64,000 nt of DNA from Moritella sp. F3 (GTDB taxonomy: Bacteria > Pseudomonadota > Gammaproteobacteria > Enterobacterales > Moritellaceae), in NCBI RefSeq assembly GCF_015082335.1, contig NZ_BLRL01000004.1:1-64000 (forward strand), given 5' to 3'. Below the pieces are notes generated by a model that was not told the DNA's origin, did no database searches, and saw nothing but the letters and a program-made list of their open reading frames with translations. Below, in pieces: positions 17,106 through 28,798 of this stretch. The stretch's first letter is position 1, and every line of letters starts with the position of its first letter. The translations under genes were made by a program, and so were the position numbers.

Positions 17106-18440
17106 ATGTCAAGAAAGTATTTTGGTACCGATGGTATTCGGGGTCTTGTAGGCAAAGCGCCAATCACCCCTGAATTCGCACTTAAATTAGGTTGGGCCGC
17201 AGGTAAAGTTCTTGCACAACAGGGCACAAGAAAAGTACTTATCGGTAAAGATACACGTATTTCTGGCTACATGTTGGAGTGTGCTTTAGAGGCCGGTTTA
17301 TCTGCTGCAGGTCTTGATGCTGCGTTCATGGGGCCGATGCCTACGCCTGCTGTTGCTTATTTAACTCGTACATTCCGTGCTGAAGCGGGTATCGTGATCA
17401 GTGCTTCGCATAACCCTTACCATGATAACGGTATTAAGTTTTTCTCTGCTAACGGCACAAAATTACCAGATGAAGTTGAACTCGCAATTGAAGCTGAATT
17501 AGAAAAAGAACTGACTTGTGTTGAATCAGCCCTATTGGGTAAAGCAGTGCGTATTGAAGATGCTGCTGGTCGTTATATCGAATATTGTAAAAGTACGTTC
17601 CCATCACGTGCCAGCTTAAAAGGTCTTAAGATCGTATTAGATTGTGCTCACGGTGCAACTTACCACATCGCGCCAAGCGTATTTAAAGAACTCGGCGCAG
17701 AGATTATTCCGATTGGTATTAGTCCGAATGGCCTGAACATTAATGATGGCTGTGGCGCGACAGAACCGGCTGCATTAGCTGCACGTGTGCTTGCTGAAAA
17801 GGCTGACCTTGGTGTTGCTTATGATGGTGATGGCGATCGTTTAATGATGGTCGATCATACTGGTTATGTTATTGATGGTGATGAAATACTTTATATCATG
17901 GCTCGTGACGCGCTGCGCAACGGTGAGTTAAAAGGCGGTGTTGTTGGTACATTGATGGCCAATATGGGCTTAGAAGTCGCACTTAAGTCTCTGGGGATCC
18001 CGTTTGCACGTAGTGCGGTAGGTGATCGCTATGTCGTGGAAATGTTACTTGAAAAAGGCTGGCGTATTGGTGGTGAGAACTCTGGTCACATTATTTCACT
18101 TGATCATACTACGACAGGTGACGGTATCGTATCGAGCTTATTAGTGTTAGCTGCGATGATTAACAGTGGTTTAACGCTGAAAGAATTACGTTCAGGTATG
18201 AGCAAATTCCCACAAGTGCTAGTGAATGTACGTTTTAGTGGTGACTCTGATCCATTGTTAGCTGAATCAGTATTAGCAGCGGTTAAAGATGTTGAGCAAG
18301 AGCTTGGAGATCGTGGGCGTGTACTACTGCGTAAATCAGGTACTGAACCACTTATTCGTGTGATGGTAGAAGGTGAAGACGAAACGCATGTCTTAGCACT
18401 GGCTAATAAAATTGCTGATGTCGTAAAAGCTACTTTTTAA
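17106..18440 (+). CDS. glmM: phosphoglucosamine mutase
   Basis: Interconverts glucosamine-6-phosphate and glucosamine-1-phosphate for UDP-GlcNAc, the precursor of peptidoglycan and lipopolysaccharide. The 444-residue product has the N-terminal [11 protein letters not shown], the phosphoserine loop [18 protein letters not shown] with the active Ser near residue 100, the metal loop [12 protein letters not shown], the sugar loop GGENSGHI, and the phosphate-binding [20 protein letters not shown] at 17106 with GGGATTAAAT upstream. Full length. Confidence 0.97.
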   Translation: MSRKYFGTDGIRGLVGKAPITPEFALKLGWAAGKVLAQQGTRKVLIGKDTRISGYMLECALEAGLSAAGLDAAFMGPMPTPAVAYLTRTFRAEAGIVISASHNPYHDNGIKFFSANGTKLPDEVELAIEAELEKELTCVESALLGKAVRIEDAAGRYIEYCKSTFPSRASLKGLKIVLDCAHGATYHIAPSVFKELGAEIIPIGISPNGLNINDGCGATEPAALAARVLAEKADLGVAYDGDGDRLMMVDHTGYVIDGDEILYIMARDALRNGELKGGVVGTLMANMGLEVALKSLGIPFARSAVGDRYVVEMLLEKGWRIGGENSGHIISLDHTTTGDGIVSSLLVLAAMINSGLTLKELRSGMSKFPQVLVNVRFSGDSDPLLAESVLAAVKDVEQELGDRGRVLLRKSGTEPLIRVMVEGEDETHVLALANKIADVVKATF

Positions 18441-18700
18441 ACCGATATAGCCCATATATACAGTGATTTTAAGGCTTATTAGTATACCGCAACTGATGTT
18501 GTTTTGTGCTAAAGCCTTTTATTCATTGTTTTTTTAATAATCAGCTTGCAACTAAGGTAGAGGTTAGATAATATCTGCTTCGCTTTACCACTTATCGTGA
18601 TTTAGTTAGAGATTGACTGACTATCGGATTAAGTGTCCCTTACCTCGGGTAAGGATGTTCGATAAAGCTATATTAAACCTTTTGAGATTTAGGTATTAAA

Positions 18701-19021
18701 ATGTACGAAGTTATTATTGTTATTTACTTAATTGTTGCACTTGCAATCATCGGATTCGTTCTTATGCAGCAAGGCAAAGGCGCCGATATGGGTGCTAGCT
18801 TTGGTTCTGGTGGCTCAAATACTGTATTTGGTGCTGGCGGTTCAGGTAACTTTTTAACTCGCGTTACAGCAATACTTGCTGTTGTGTTTTTTGCTTTAAG
18901 CCTAGTGCTTGGTAATTTATCTACGCAATCTGATACTGATGTGATTTTAGATGCTGAAAAACCAGTGATCACAAGCGATGTGCCAGTAGCGCCAGTAAGC
19001 AACAGCGACGTACCTCAATAA
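18701..19021 (+). CDS. secG: preprotein translocase subunit SecG
   Basis: Non-essential third subunit of the SecYEG channel. The 106 residues have the expected two membrane helices (about residues 3-22 and 52-70) separated by the conserved QQGKGADMGASFGSGGSNTVFGAGGSGNFLTR loop. The C-terminal 30 residues are acidic and variable. It has its own 260-base upstream region, with a small perfect hairpin CCTTACC-TCG-GGTAAGG at 18638-18654. The tRNA-Leu(GAG) gene follows 123 bases later, the same order as E. coli secG-leuU. Confidence 0.95.
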   Translation: MYEVIIVIYLIVALAIIGFVLMQQGKGADMGASFGSGGSNTVFGAGGSGNFLTRVTAILAVVFFALSLVLGNLSTQSDTDVILDAEKPVITSDVPVAPVSNSDVPQ

Positions 19022-19144
19022 GCATTAAGCTTGGCGATTTAATTATCCGCTAGCTTAAGGCATTATGTAGTAAGACTAAGTTACAAATATTACCTCAAAT
19101 TAATGATGTAACTTATAAAAAAGAAATAATAAATTTAGTATTGC

Positions 19145-19229
19145 GCGGATGTGGCGGAATTGGTAGACGCGCCAGCTTGAGGGGTTGGTGACTTAGGTCG
19201 TGGGGGTTCAAGTCCCCCCATCCGCACCA
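19145..19229 (+). tRNA. leuU: tRNA-Leu (anticodon GAG)
   Basis: An 85-base class II tRNA with GCGGATG/CATCCGC acceptor stem, encoded CCA end and T-arm GGGGGTTCAAGTCCCCC. The anticodon loop reads CTTGAGG, giving anticodon GAG, which reads CUC and CUU. The variable arm is short. Its place after secG matches leuU in E. coli. Confidence 0.95.
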
Positions 19230-19252
19230 CTAAATTTATAAGAATAAATATT

Positions 19253-19284
19253 AAAAGCTAATTCATTATGAATTGGCTTTTTTT
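19253..19284 (+). terminator. terminator after tRNA-Leu
   Basis: AAAGCTAATTC and GAATTGGCTTT form an 11-pair stem (one G-U) with a five-base loop, followed by a run of Ts. Confidence 0.88.
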
Positions 19285-19354
19285 GTTTTTGCTGCAGCAT
19301 TTAATTGTTGCTGTCAGTTTTACAGTTAACTTTAGTATTAAAGTTAATTTGGCC

Positions 19355-19384
19355 TTGCTTATTACTATCGCAATAGCCTATAAT
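19355..19384 (+). promoter_or_regulatory. promoter of the tRNA-fMet / rimP operon
   Basis: TTGCTT at 19355-19360 and a perfect TATAAT at 19379-19384 are 18 bases apart, with a GC-rich discriminator (CAGCGC) typical of stable-RNA promoters. The tRNA starts 20 bases further on. A short palindrome, TTAACTTTA / TAAAGTTAA, lies just upstream at 19326-19347. Confidence 0.8.
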
Positions 19385-19404
19385 CAGCGCAGTAAGAATA
19401 TTGT

Positions 19405-19481
<77 letters not shown>

Positions 19482-19631
19482 GTTCTTATATCTGTTGATA
19501 GGGCTAGTCAACAGTGTGCAAATAGCATTACTTAAATTTATTTTTATCTCGATAAATGTAATTTACGTAATTCTATTGGCTTCTTGTTTATTATTTATTT
19601 AATAAGCGCCACGCAAGTGGATTACAAGGTC

Positions 19632-19702
19632 TAGTAGTAAGAAGCCTCGCCTTATAGTCGGGGCTTTTTTATTTTTTAAATTACGGGCATATGCCCTTTT
19701 TT
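19632..19702 (+). terminator. leader terminator(s) before rimP
   Basis: AAGCCTCG and CGGGGCTT form an 8-pair stem around nine bases, followed by TTTTTT (19632-19668). Then comes GGGCATATGCCC with a second T-run at 19685-19702. Both lie between the tRNA-fMet and rimP, so the protein operon is reached only by readthrough or a later promoter. Confidence 0.75.
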
Positions 19703-19720
19703 CGTTTTTAGGGGGTTGTT

Positions 19721-20179
19721 TTGGCGAGTTTAGAACAAACACTAACTGAATTGTTAGAACCAACAGTTGAAATGTTAGGTTTTGATCTTATCGGTATTGA
19801 GTTCACACGCGCGGGTAAACACTCGACATTACTTGTTTATATCGATCATGAAAATGGTATTTTTGTTGATGACTGTTCGAAAGTAAGTCACCAAATTAGC
19901 GCTATTATGGATGTTGAAGATCCAATTACTACGGAGTACTTCTTAGAGGTATCTTCACCTGGTATGGAACGTCCATTATTTAAAGTTGCACATTACGCTG
20001 AGTACTGTGGTTCTGAAATTAAAGCATTATTACGTATGGCTGTGAATGGTCGTCGTAAGTTTAAAGGCGTAATCAAAAGTGTTGATGGTGAGATGATCAC
20101 TGTAACAATTGATGGCAAAGACGAAGTCTTAGCACACGCGAATATCCAAAAAGCAAATATAGTTCCAAAATTTGACTAA
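19721..20179 (+). CDS. rimP: ribosome maturation factor RimP
   Basis: Needed for 30S subunit maturation, acting early with ribosomal proteins S19 and S12. The 152-residue product starts with TTG at 19721 ([28 protein letters not shown]); AGGGGG at 19710-19715 is five bases upstream and no ATG is available. Domain one ends in the [14 protein letters not shown] block, followed by [16 protein letters not shown], the family signature, and a C-terminal SH3-like domain. First protein gene of the rimP-nusA-infB operon; nusA starts 14 bases later. Confidence 0.95.
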   Translation: MASLEQTLTELLEPTVEMLGFDLIGIEFTRAGKHSTLLVYIDHENGIFVDDCSKVSHQISAIMDVEDPITTEYFLEVSSPGMERPLFKVAHYAEYCGSEIKALLRMAVNGRRKFKGVIKSVDGEMITVTIDGKDEVLAHANIQKANIVPKFD

Positions 20180-20193
20180 CGAGGCGTCCGGGA

Positions 20194-21693
20194 ATGAATA
20201 AAGAAATTCTGTTAGTTGTTGATGCAGTTTCTAACGAGAAAGCACTACCTCGTGAGAAAATTTTCGAAGCGATGGAAATTGCTCTAGCAACAGCGACTAA
20301 AAAACGATATGAAGGCGAAATTGAAGTTCGTGTTGAAATTGACCGTAAAACGGGTAATTTTGAAACGTTCCGTCGCTGGCTTGTAATCGATGATAAAGGT
20401 GAAGCATTAGAAAATCCTTTCTCAGAAATTACCCTGGACGCAGCTAAATTTGATGATGAAACCATCGAAGTTGGTGGTTACATTGAAGATACAATTGAAT
20501 CAGTTGTATTTGACCGTGTAACAACGCAAACAGCTAAGCAAGTAATCATTCAAAAAGTACGTGAAGCAGAGCGTGATTTAATCGTTCAGCAATACGCTAA
20601 ACACGAAGGTGAGCTAATCACTGGTTTAGTTAAACGTGCTAACCGTGAAACAGTTGTATTAGATCTTGGTAACAATGCTGAAGCAGTAATGTTTAAAGAT
20701 GAAATGCTGCCACGTGAATCATTCCGTACTGGCGATCGCATTAAAGGCTTACTGAAAGAAGTAAAACCTGAAGCGCGTGGTACACAGCTATTTATTAGCC
20801 GTGCATGTAACGAAATGCTAATCGAATTGTTCCGCGTAGAAGTGCCAGAATTCAACGAAGAGATGCTTGAACTTAAAGCCGCTGCTCGTGATCCTGGTTC
20901 GCGTGCAAAGATTGCCGTTAAATCTAACGACAAACGTATCGATCCTGTAGGTGCTTGTGTTGGTATGCGTGGCGCACGTGTACAGGCAGTTTCAAGTGAA
21001 TTAAACGGTGAGCGTGTTGATATTATCCTTTGGGATGATAACCCGGCACAATTCGTTATCAATGCAATGGCTCCTGCTGAAGTTGCTTCTATTATTGTTG
21101 ACGAAGATCAACACTCAATGGATATTGCGGTTGAACAAGATAACCTAGCACAAGCAATTGGCCGTAATGGTCAAAACGTACGTCTAGCATCACAACTTAC
21201 GGGTTGGGAACTAAACGTGATGACCGTTGCTGAAGCGAACGAAAAACACCAGAAAGAAAACGACCGTTTGATGAATATCTTCACTGATAAATTAGATATT
21301 GATGAAGATATGGCTGAATTACTGATCGGCGAAGGTTTCTCTTCACTAGAAGAAATCGCGTATGTACCAGTTAATGAATTCTTACAAATCGACGGTTTTG
21401 ATGAAGATCTAGTTGATGAATTACGTTCACGTGCTAAAAACGCACTAACGACATCTGCACTTGCTGCAGAAGAGTCACTAGAAGGTGCAGAACCAAGTGC
21501 AGATTTACTAGCGCTTGAAGGCTTAGAGAAGCACCTAGCTTATGTACTTGCAAGCATCGGAGTAACAACTCTGGAAGAGCTAGCTGAACAGGGCATCGAC
21601 GATTTAAGCGAAATTGAAGAGTTAACGGATGAACGTGCCGGCGAATTAATTATGGCTGCACGTAATATCTGTTGGTTCAGTGATAGCGAATAA
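20194..21693 (+). CDS. nusA: transcription termination/antitermination factor NusA
   Basis: RNA polymerase-bound factor controlling pausing, termination and antitermination. The 499-residue product has the N-terminal polymerase-binding domain (1-125), an S1 domain (about 135-200), two KH domains with [27 protein letters not shown] and [19 protein letters not shown]. Two C-terminal acidic helix-hairpin-helix repeats (about 365-420 and 440-495) follow, of the kind that contact the alpha subunit or lambda N in E. coli. ATG at 20194. It is followed by infB after 26 bases. Confidence 0.97.
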   Translation: MNKEILLVVDAVSNEKALPREKIFEAMEIALATATKKRYEGEIEVRVEIDRKTGNFETFRRWLVIDDKGEALENPFSEITLDAAKFDDETIEVGGYIEDTIESVVFDRVTTQTAKQVIIQKVREAERDLIVQQYAKHEGELITGLVKRANRETVVLDLGNNAEAVMFKDEMLPRESFRTGDRIKGLLKEVKPEARGTQLFISRACNEMLIELFRVEVPEFNEEMLELKAAARDPGSRAKIAVKSNDKRIDPVGACVGMRGARVQAVSSELNGERVDIILWDDNPAQFVINAMAPAEVASIIVDEDQHSMDIAVEQDNLAQAIGRNGQNVRLASQLTGWELNVMTVAEANEKHQKENDRLMNIFTDKLDIDEDMAELLIGEGFSSLEEIAYVPVNEFLQIDGFDEDLVDELRSRAKNALTTSALAAEESLEGAEPSADLLALEGLEKHLAYVLASIGVTTLEELAEQGIDDLSEIEELTDERAGELIMAARNICWFSDSE

Positions 21694-21719
21694 TAACGCG
21701 AAGAGAGGGATCGAATTAC

Positions 21720-24431
21720 ATGGCAGATGTATCAATTACAAAATTGGCCGAGGATATCGGTACGACTGTTGATCGCCTAGTACAACAATTCTCTGATGCT
21801 GGTATAGCAAAAGCGAACGATAGTACGGTTAATGAAGGTGAAAAGCAGACACTACTTGTGCACTTAAGTGAACAACACGGTAGTGATACGGCTGAGCCAA
21901 GTCGCTTAACATTACAACGCAAAACCAAAAGCACGCTTAGCGTAGCAAGCGGTGGCGGTAAGCAGAAATCAGTAGCAGTAGAAGTACGTAAAAAACGTAC
22001 TTACGTAAAACGTACTGCCGCTGAAGATGAAGCGAAATTAGCAGAAGAAAAAGCTACAGCAGAAGCTGCGCAAGCAGCTGAATTAAAAGTACAAGCAGAA
22101 GCGAAAGCTCAAGCTGAAGCGAAAGCACAAGCTGATGCTCAAGCAAAAGAAAAAGCAGACGCTGAAGCAAAAGCAAAACGTGATGCTGCAGATAAAGCAA
22201 AACGTGACACAAAACAGAAAACTACTAAATCAAAAGAGGCAGATGATATGGCGAAGCGCGAAGCGGAAGCGTTGAAGCAGAAGCAAGAGCAGGAAGCCAC
22301 TCGTAAAGCTGAGCTGGAAGCTCAACAAAAAGCTGAAGAAGCACGTAAATTAGCAGAAGAAAACTCTGGACGTTGGGCTGAAGAAGAAGCTGAACGTGCA
22401 AAAACAGAGAAGTCGGCTGATTACCACGTAACAACATCTACGCATGCGCAAGCAGCTGAAGATGATGCTGATGCACGTTCAGAAAAAGGTGTGCGTAAGA
22501 AAAAACCTGTTGCACCTGTAACTGAAGCTGCAAAACCTGCACCAAAAGGTAAAGGTAAAGCACGTAAAGCGAAAGGTCGTAAGCCTGATAACCGTTATAA
22601 CCGTCATCAAGGTAAATCAGTTAACGCACCTGAAGGCATGCAACAAGGCTTCAATAAGCCAGTTGCTAAAGTTGAGCGTGATGTTCGCATCGGTGAAACG
22701 ATCAGTGTTAGTGAATTAGCACAAAAAATGGCAATCAAAGCGACTGAAATCATCAAATATATGATGAAGCAGGGCTCTATGGTTACTATTAACCAAGTAC
22801 TTGACCAAGAAACTGCACAACTTGTTGCAGAAGACATGGGCCATAAAGTTATCTTAGTTAAAGAAAATGCCTTAGAAGAATCGGTATTAGCTGACGCGCA
22901 AGATGTAATTGAAGGTGTTAAAGTTACTCGTGCACCAGTTGTGACTATCATGGGTCACGTTGACCACGGTAAAACATCACTACTAGATTACATCCGTCGT
23001 GCTAAAGTTGCTGACGGTGAAGCCGGTGGTATTACACAGCATATCGGTGCTTACCACGTTGAAACTGACAACGGTATGGTATCTTTCCTTGATACTCCTG
23101 GACACGCGGCGTTTACGTCTATGCGTGCTCGTGGTGCTCAAGCGACAGATATTGTTGTTCTTGTTGTTGCTGCAGATGATGGTGTTATGCCACAAACAAT
23201 CGAAGCTATCCACCATGCGAAAGCTGCGGATGTGCCGCTGATTATTGCAGTGAACAAGATGGATAAAGAAGGTGCTGATACAGACCGCGTTAAGAGCGAA
23301 CTAGCTCAACACAACGTTATGCCAGAAGACTGGGGCGGCGAAAACATGTTTGTTTATGTTTCTGCTAAAGCGGGTACTGGTGTTGATGAGCTACTTGAAG
23401 CTATCTTGCTACAAGCTGACGTACTAGAACTAGAAGCTGTTGCTACTGGTCCTGCTGCGGGTGTTGTTATTGAATCTCGTCTTGATAAAGGTCGCGGTCC
23501 AGTTGCAACAGTACTTGTACAACAAGGTGAACTTAAGCAAGGCGATATCGTGCTTTGTGGCTTAGAATATGGCCGTGTTCGTGCTATGCGTGATGAGAAT
23601 GGTAAGCCAATCGAATCAGCTGGTCCTTCTATTCCTGTAGAGATCTTAGGTCTTTCAGGTGTGCCTCAAGCAGGTGATGAAGCGACTGTAGTACGTGATG
23701 AGAAGAAAGCGCGTGAAGTTGCACTTTACCGTCAAGGTAAATTCCGTGATGTTAAACTTGCTCGTCAACAGAAATCTAAACTTGATAACATGTTTGCGAA
23801 CATGGAAGCGGGCGAAGTTTCTGAACTTAATATCGTACTTAAAGCCGATGTTCAAGGTTCACTTGAAGCACTTTGTGATTCACTTGTTAAACTTTCAACA
23901 GACGAAGTTAAAGTTGCAATCATCACTCGTGGTGTTGGTGGTATTACTGAAACTGACGTAACACTAGCTGCTGCATCAAACGCAATTGTACTTGGTTTCA
24001 ACGTACGTGCTGACGCAAAAGCGCGTGAAGTTGTAAACAACGAAAGTGTTGATTTACGTTACTACAGCGTTATCTATGATGTGATTGATGAAGTTAGACA
24101 AGCGATGAGTGGTTTGCTTGCACCTGAATTCCGTCAAGAAATCATTGGTCTTGCTGAAGTTCGTGATGTATTCAAATCACCTAAAATCGGTTCTATTGCT
24201 GGTTGTATGGTTACTGAAGGTATCATCAAACGTAGCGCTCCAATCCGTGTACTTCGTGAAAACGTTGTTATTTACGAAGGTGAACTTGAATCTCTACGTC
24301 GCTTTAAAGATGACGTACAAGAAGTTCGCATGGGTATTGAATGTGGTATCGGCGTTAAAAACTACAACGACGTACGCGTTGGCGACCAAATCGAAGTATT
24401 CGAAACTGTTGAAATTAAACGTACTCTGTAA
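21720..24431 (+). CDS. infB: translation initiation factor IF-2
   Basis: GTPase that brings fMet-tRNA to the 30S subunit. The 903-residue product has an IF2 N-terminal domain (1-50) and a long low-complexity Ala/Lys/Glu/Gln helix (about 95-245) with repeats such as AEAKAQ. A second IF2_N domain lies near 325-375. The G domain has G1 GHVDHGKT near residue 412, DTPGHAAF and NKMDKEGAD. Domains II, III and the fMet-tRNA-binding C2 domain end in [16 protein letters not shown]. Internal ATGs could give shorter isoforms, as in E. coli, but I cannot show this. ATG at 21720. Confidence 0.97.
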   Translation: MADVSITKLAEDIGTTVDRLVQQFSDAGIAKANDSTVNEGEKQTLLVHLSEQHGSDTAEPSRLTLQRKTKSTLSVASGGGKQKSVAVEVRKKRTYVKRTAAEDEAKLAEEKATAEAAQAAELKVQAEAKAQAEAKAQADAQAKEKADAEAKAKRDAADKAKRDTKQKTTKSKEADDMAKREAEALKQKQEQEATRKAELEAQQKAEEARKLAEENSGRWAEEEAERAKTEKSADYHVTTSTHAQAAEDDADARSEKGVRKKKPVAPVTEAAKPAPKGKGKARKAKGRKPDNRYNRHQGKSVNAPEGMQQGFNKPVAKVERDVRIGETISVSELAQKMAIKATEIIKYMMKQGSMVTINQVLDQETAQLVAEDMGHKVILVKENALEESVLADAQDVIEGVKVTRAPVVTIMGHVDHGKTSLLDYIRRAKVADGEAGGITQHIGAYHVETDNGMVSFLDTPGHAAFTSMRARGAQATDIVVLVVAADDGVMPQTIEAIHHAKAADVPLIIAVNKMDKEGADTDRVKSELAQHNVMPEDWGGENMFVYVSAKAGTGVDELLEAILLQADVLELEAVATGPAAGVVIESRLDKGRGPVATVLVQQGELKQGDIVLCGLEYGRVRAMRDENGKPIESAGPSIPVEILGLSGVPQAGDEATVVRDEKKAREVALYRQGKFRDVKLARQQKSKLDNMFANMEAGEVSELNIVLKADVQGSLEALCDSLVKLSTDEVKVAIITRGVGGITETDVTLAAASNAIVLGFNVRADAKAREVVNNESVDLRYYSVIYDVIDEVRQAMSGLLAPEFRQEIIGLAEVRDVFKSPKIGSIAGCMVTEGIIKRSAPIRVLRENVVIYEGELESLRRFKDDVQEVRMGIECGIGVKNYNDVRVGDQIEVFETVEIKRTL

Positions 24432-24464
24432 CGGTTAATAGCTCGGTTCGATTAAGATAACTTT

Positions 24465-24490
24465 ATGGGGGCCTTTCGGTCCCCATTTTC
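24465..24490 (+). terminator. hairpin between infB and rbfA
   Basis: ATGGGG (24465-24470) and CCCCAT (24481-24486) pair, with inner GCCTTTCGGT as loop, followed by TTTTCC. A partial terminator or processing site inside the operon. Confidence 0.6.
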
Positions 24491-24508
24491 CTTTAGAGGA
24501 ATTTAAAA

Positions 24509-24934
24509 ATGGCAAAAGAATTCAGTCGTTCACGTCGTGTTGCTCAGCAATTACAACAAGAACTCGCACGTATTTTACAACGTGAAGTGAAAGATCCACG
24601 TGTTGGCATGGTTACAGTATCAAGTATCGATCTGTCTCGTGACCTTTCTTACGCAAAGGTTTACGTTACTTTCTTCAATATTGATAACGATGAAGAACGT
24701 ATTAAAGAAGGCGTTGCAGCACTTGATTCAGCAAGTGGTTATATCCGCTCGTTAGTCGGTAGCTCAATGAAGCTACGTATTGTACCTGAACTACGTTTCA
24801 TCTATGACAACACGCTTGTTGAAGGTATGCGTCTTTCAACCTTAGTAACTGAAGTACGTGCTAAAGATAAAAAACTGCAAGATGATTACGGCACTACGGC
24901 AGATGAAAAAGACGCTTCTGAAGGAGAGTCTTAG
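24509..24934 (+). CDS. rbfA: 30S ribosome-binding factor RbfA
   Basis: Cold-shock associated KH-fold protein that binds immature 30S subunits and helps process the 16S rRNA 5' end. The 141-residue product begins [38 protein letters not shown], matching the family, and retains the [12 protein letters not shown] strand and the [18 protein letters not shown] block. AGAGGA precedes the ATG at 24509. truB begins three bases after its stop. Confidence 0.96.
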   Translation: MAKEFSRSRRVAQQLQQELARILQREVKDPRVGMVTVSSIDLSRDLSYAKVYVTFFNIDNDEERIKEGVAALDSASGYIRSLVGSSMKLRIVPELRFIYDNTLVEGMRLSTLVTEVRAKDKKLQDDYGTTADEKDASEGES

Positions 24935-24936
24935 TC

Positions 24937-25902
24937 ATGTCTGGACGTCGTCGTCGCTGGAATGGCCGTGATGTACACGGTGTATTCTTGTTGGATAAAC
25001 CAACAGGCATTAGTTCAAACGATGCATTACAGCGTGTAAAGAAAATTTTCTTTGCTGCAAAAGCGGGTCACACTGGCGCTTTAGATCCACTTGCGACCGG
25101 TATGTTACCGCTATGTTTTGGTGAAGCAACGAAGTTTTCACAATTCTTGCTTGATTCAGACAAGCGTTACATCGTAACTGCAAAGCTGGGTGAACGTACG
25201 GACACATCTGATTCACATGGCGAGATCGTGCAAACGCGTCCCGTTAATGTGAGCGATGCTGAGTTGTTAATTGCTCTTGATACTTTCCGTGGTGACACTA
25301 AGCAAGTACCGTCAATGTTTTCGGCATTGAAACACGAAGGGAAGCCTTTGTACTGGTATGCGCGTCAAGGTATCTTTATCGACCGTCCTGCACGTCCTAT
25401 TTCAGTTTTTGAACTTAAATTATTAAGTTTTGAAAATGATGAAGTTAACTTAGAAATTCACGTAAGTAAGGGTACTTATATCCGTACTATCGTTGATGAT
25501 TTAGGGGAGCTACTAGGCTGTGGAGCACATGTCTCTATGCTACGCCGTATTGGTGTTAGCGCTTATCCAGCAGAACGTATGATGACGTTCGAACAGCTGG
25601 AAGAGATGGTTGAACAAGCGAAAGCAGAGGGTGTTGAGCCGAAAGATGTGCTTGATCCGTTATTAATGCCACTTGATTCAGCGGTAAGTCATTTACCTGA
25701 AGCGAACATGAGTGAAGAAACGGGCGGTTTTGTATTACATGGGCAACCAGTTGTAGTACCAAACACACCTGAATCTGGCTTAGTCCGTATGACAGTAGGT
25801 GAAGAGCGTGCTTTCATTGGTGTTGGTAATATTGATGACCAAGGTAGAGTCGCCCCTAAACGTATCGTTAATTACGAAACGCAGGCGCGCGAACCAAAAT
25901 AA
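24937..25902 (+). CDS. truB: tRNA pseudouridine(55) synthase TruB
   Basis: Makes the universal pseudouridine 55 in the T loop of tRNAs. The 321-residue product has the catalytic Asp in [15 protein letters not shown] (Asp50), the conserved KPTGISSND near residue 21, [16 protein letters not shown] and [12 protein letters not shown], plus a C-terminal PUA-like domain. The ATG at 24937 follows GGAGAG at 24921-24926 inside the end of rbfA, so it is probably translationally coupled. Last gene before a strong terminator. Confidence 0.96.
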   Translation: MSGRRRRWNGRDVHGVFLLDKPTGISSNDALQRVKKIFFAAKAGHTGALDPLATGMLPLCFGEATKFSQFLLDSDKRYIVTAKLGERTDTSDSHGEIVQTRPVNVSDAELLIALDTFRGDTKQVPSMFSALKHEGKPLYWYARQGIFIDRPARPISVFELKLLSFENDEVNLEIHVSKGTYIRTIVDDLGELLGCGAHVSMLRRIGVSAYPAERMMTFEQLEEMVEQAKAEGVEPKDVLDPLLMPLDSAVSHLPEANMSEETGGFVLHGQPVVVPNTPESGLVRMTVGEERAFIGVGNIDDQGRVAPKRIVNYETQAREPK

Positions 25903-25935
25903 ACCTGTTATTCAGTTATGACTAATAGATAAAAT

Positions 25936-25971
25936 AAAAGGCATTGTTACGCAGGTAATAGTGCCTTTTTT
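25936..25971 (+). terminator. terminator between truB and rpsO
   Basis: AAAGGCATTGTTAC and GTAATAGTGCCTTT pair along 14 positions with two mismatches, loop GCAG, followed by Ts. Confidence 0.85.
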
Positions 25972-26022
25972 ATACGTCTTTTCCTAGGTGCTATTTGTTT
26001 ATCTATTGATCAATGAAAATGA

Positions 26023-26051
26023 TTGCAGGAACTCTCCGACGTCTGTATACT
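26023..26051 (+). promoter_or_regulatory. promoter of rpsO
   Basis: TTGCAG at 26023-26028 and TATACT at 26046-26051 are 17 bases apart. The leader contains TATAGC (26065-26070) and GCTATA (26085-26090), which could form a stem around GAACGAGTGG. This may be the S15 autoregulatory site, but that is speculative. Confidence 0.7.
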
Positions 26052-26119
26052 CCGCGGTTCTTCTTATAGCTGAACGAGTGGTCGGCTATAAGCTATTTAT
26101 CTATATTGGAGATTCCACT

Positions 26120-26389
26120 ATGTCATTAAGCGCTGAAGCTAAAGCAGTAATCGTTGCAGATTTCGCCCGTCAAGAAGGCGACACTGGTTCAACTGAAGTT
26201 CAAGTTGCACTACTAACTGCACAAATCAACCACCTTCAAGGTCACTTCAAGAAGCACATCCACGATCACCACAGCCGTCGTGGTCTATTACGTATGGTTG
26301 CTAGCCGTCGTAAACTTCTTGACTACCTAAAACGTACTGAAAACGTACGTTATGCAGATCTTATTGCACGTCTAGGTCTACGTCGTTAA
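26120..26389 (+). CDS. rpsO: 30S ribosomal protein S15
   Basis: Primary 16S rRNA-binding protein of the central domain and a bridge to the 50S subunit. The ATG at 26120 gives 89 residues, the normal length ([18 protein letters not shown]), with TTGGAGA upstream. Family blocks [52 protein letters not shown] fill most of the sequence. The reading frame stays open further upstream but that part is leader. rpsO and pnp are separated by a terminator, as in E. coli. Confidence 0.97.
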   Translation: MSLSAEAKAVIVADFARQEGDTGSTEVQVALLTAQINHLQGHFKKHIHDHHSRRGLLRMVASRRKLLDYLKRTENVRYADLIARLGLRR

Positions 26390-26429
26390 TCGACGATTAA
26401 TTTGACGTCTACGGACAACAGATTATAAG

Positions 26430-26455
26430 AAAGGAGCCAATTTGGCTCCTTTTTG
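26430..26455 (+). terminator. terminator of rpsO
   Basis: AAAGGAGCCAA and TTGGCTCCTTT form a stem with a very short loop followed by Ts, about 40 bases past the stop codon. Confidence 0.9.
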
Positions 26456-26600
26456 CTTTTTAATTTACCTGAAAACGCCCCCTCATCACGTTATTTTCCA
26501 ACTTATTTCACTATTTCCAATACTTACATTGCCCTTTAATTTTTTTATGCAGTATACTTAGCGACGAAATTAAAGAGACATTAAAGATTAAGGACAAAGA

Positions 26601-28718
26601 GTGAATCCTATCGTAAAATCGTTTAAGTATGGTCAACATACAGTTACATTAGAAACAGGTGTTATTGCACGTCAAGCAACAGCAGCTGTAATGGCAAGCA
26701 TCGGTGATACTTCTGTTTTAGTAAGTGTTGTTGGTAAAAAACAAGCTGAAGCTGGTCGTGATTTCTTCCCGCTAACAGTGAATTACCAAGAACGTACTTA
26801 CGCTGCAGGTAAGATCCCTGGTGGCTTCTTTAAACGTGAAGGCCGTCCAAGTGAAGGCGAGACTTTAACATGTCGCCTAATCGACCGTCCAATCCGTCCA
26901 CTATTTCCTGCTGGCTTCAAAAATGAAGTACAAGTAGTAGCTACTGTTGTATCTGTTAACCCAGAAATCCAACCTGACTTGGTTGCATTAATTGGTGTTT
27001 CAGCTGCATTAAGCATCTCTGGTATGCCGTTCAACGGTCCTATCGGTGCTGCACGTATCGGTTTCCAAAATGACGAATACATTCTTAACCCATCAACATC
27101 TGAGTTAGCAGAAAGCAAACTAGACCTAGTTGTTGCTGGTACTGAAAATGCAGTACTTATGGTTGAGTCTGAAGCTGAAATTCTAAGCGAAGAACAAATG
27201 CTAGGCGCGGTTGTTTATGGCCACGAGCAAATGCAAGTTGTTATCGAAGCTGTTAAAGAATTTGCTGCTGAAGTTAACACGCCTAAATGGGATTGGTCTG
27301 CACCAGTTGTAAACACTGAGCTTAAAGCGAAAATCGCTGAACTAGCTTCAGGTGACCTTGCAGAAGCATACCAAATCCAAGAAAAAACTGAACGTTACGC
27401 TAAAGTTGGTGGCATCAAGTCAGCAGCAATCGTTAAACTTCAAGAAGAAAACGCAGAACTAAACACGCGTGAAGCGGGTGAACTACTTGGTTCTCTAGAA
27501 AAGAACATCGTACGTAATCGTATTCTAGATGGCGAACCACGTATTGATGGTCGTGATCCAGAAATGATCCGTGCACTAAGCGTAATGACTGGCGTTCTAC
27601 CACGTACACACGGTAGCTCACTATTCACACGTGGCGAAACTCAAGCACTAGTTACTGCTACATTAGGTACAGAACGTGATGCACAACGTATCGACAGTCT
27701 AACTGGCGAAACTGTTGACCGTTTCCTAATGCATTATAACTTCCCTCCTTACTGTGTTGGTGAAACTGGTATGGTTGGTTCGCCTAAACGTCGTGAAATT
27801 GGTCACGGTCGTCTAGCGAAACGTGGTGTTTTAGCTGTTATGCCTACGGCAGATGAATTCCCGTACACAGTACGTGTTGTATCTGAAATTACTGAATCTA
27901 ACGGTTCAAGCTCAATGGCTTCTGTATGTGGTACTTCGTTAGCACTTATGGATGCTGGTGTACCAATCAAGGCTTCTGTTGCGGGTATCGCAATGGGTCT
28001 AGTACTTGACGGTGACCGTAGCGTAGTTCTTTCAGACATTCTTGGTGATGAAGATCACTTAGGTGACATGGACTTTAAAGTTGCTGGTTCAACTGCTGGT
28101 ATCACTGCACTACAGATGGATATCAAAATTGAAGGTATCACTAAAGAAATCATGCAGAAAGCGCTTGTACAAGCAAAAGCTGCACGTTTACACATCTTAA
28201 GTGTTATGGATCAAGCTATCGCAACTAACCGTGATGACGTATCTGAATTCGCACCGCGTATTCATACTATCAAAATCAACACGGACAAGATCAAAGACAT
28301 CATCGGTAAAGGCGGCGCAACAATTCGTGCACTTACTGAAGAAACTGGTACTACGATCGAAATCGAAGATGACGGTACAGTGAAAATTGCAGCGACAAGT
28401 GGCGAACAGGCACAAGCAGCAATCGAACGTATCCACCAATTAACAGCTGAAGTTGAAGTTGGTCAAATCTACGAAGGTAAAGTTGTACGTCTAGCTGACT
28501 TCGGCGCATTTGTTAACATCTTACCTGGTAAAGATGGCTTAGTTCACATCTCGCAAATTACGCAAGAACGTGTGAACAAAGTTGCAGATCACCTGTCTGT
28601 AGAACAAGTAGTTAAAGTTAAAGTTCTAGAAGTAGACCGTCAAGGTCGTATCCGTCTAAGTATTAAAGAAGCAATGGACGCTCCTGCAGCGCCAGCTGAG
28701 CAACCAGTTAGCGAATAA
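26601..28718 (+). CDS. pnp: polyribonucleotide nucleotidyltransferase (PNPase)
   Basis: Phosphorolytic 3'-5' exoribonuclease, a core part of the RNA degradosome and important for growth in the cold. The GTG at 26601 ([20 protein letters not shown]) is preceded by AAGGAC. The 705-residue protein has two RNase PH domains with [33 protein letters not shown] and [17 protein letters not shown], an all-alpha linker, a KH domain ([20 protein letters not shown]) and a C-terminal S1 domain ([28 protein letters not shown]). Full length. Confidence 0.97.
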   Translation: MNPIVKSFKYGQHTVTLETGVIARQATAAVMASIGDTSVLVSVVGKKQAEAGRDFFPLTVNYQERTYAAGKIPGGFFKREGRPSEGETLTCRLIDRPIRPLFPAGFKNEVQVVATVVSVNPEIQPDLVALIGVSAALSISGMPFNGPIGAARIGFQNDEYILNPSTSELAESKLDLVVAGTENAVLMVESEAEILSEEQMLGAVVYGHEQMQVVIEAVKEFAAEVNTPKWDWSAPVVNTELKAKIAELASGDLAEAYQIQEKTERYAKVGGIKSAAIVKLQEENAELNTREAGELLGSLEKNIVRNRILDGEPRIDGRDPEMIRALSVMTGVLPRTHGSSLFTRGETQALVTATLGTERDAQRIDSLTGETVDRFLMHYNFPPYCVGETGMVGSPKRREIGHGRLAKRGVLAVMPTADEFPYTVRVVSEITESNGSSSMASVCGTSLALMDAGVPIKASVAGIAMGLVLDGDRSVVLSDILGDEDHLGDMDFKVAGSTAGITALQMDIKIEGITKEIMQKALVQAKAARLHILSVMDQAIATNRDDVSEFAPRIHTIKINTDKIKDIIGKGGATIRALTEETGTTIEIEDDGTVKIAATSGEQAQAAIERIHQLTAEVEVGQIYEGKVVRLADFGAFVNILPGKDGLVHISQITQERVNKVADHLSVEQVVKVKVLEVDRQGRIRLSIKEAMDAPAAPAEQPVSE

Positions 28719-28746
28719 CTTGTTGTTAATTTAGATTGATTATTTT

Positions 28747-28773
28747 AAGGAGCGTTGATACGCTCCTTTTTTG
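28747..28773 (+). terminator. terminator of pnp
   Basis: AAGGAGCG and CGCTCCTT flank a six-base loop and a T-run. It ends about 25 bases before nlpI. Confidence 0.9.
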
Positions 28774-28798
28774 TATCTGTAAATAATAAGTGGTAATT

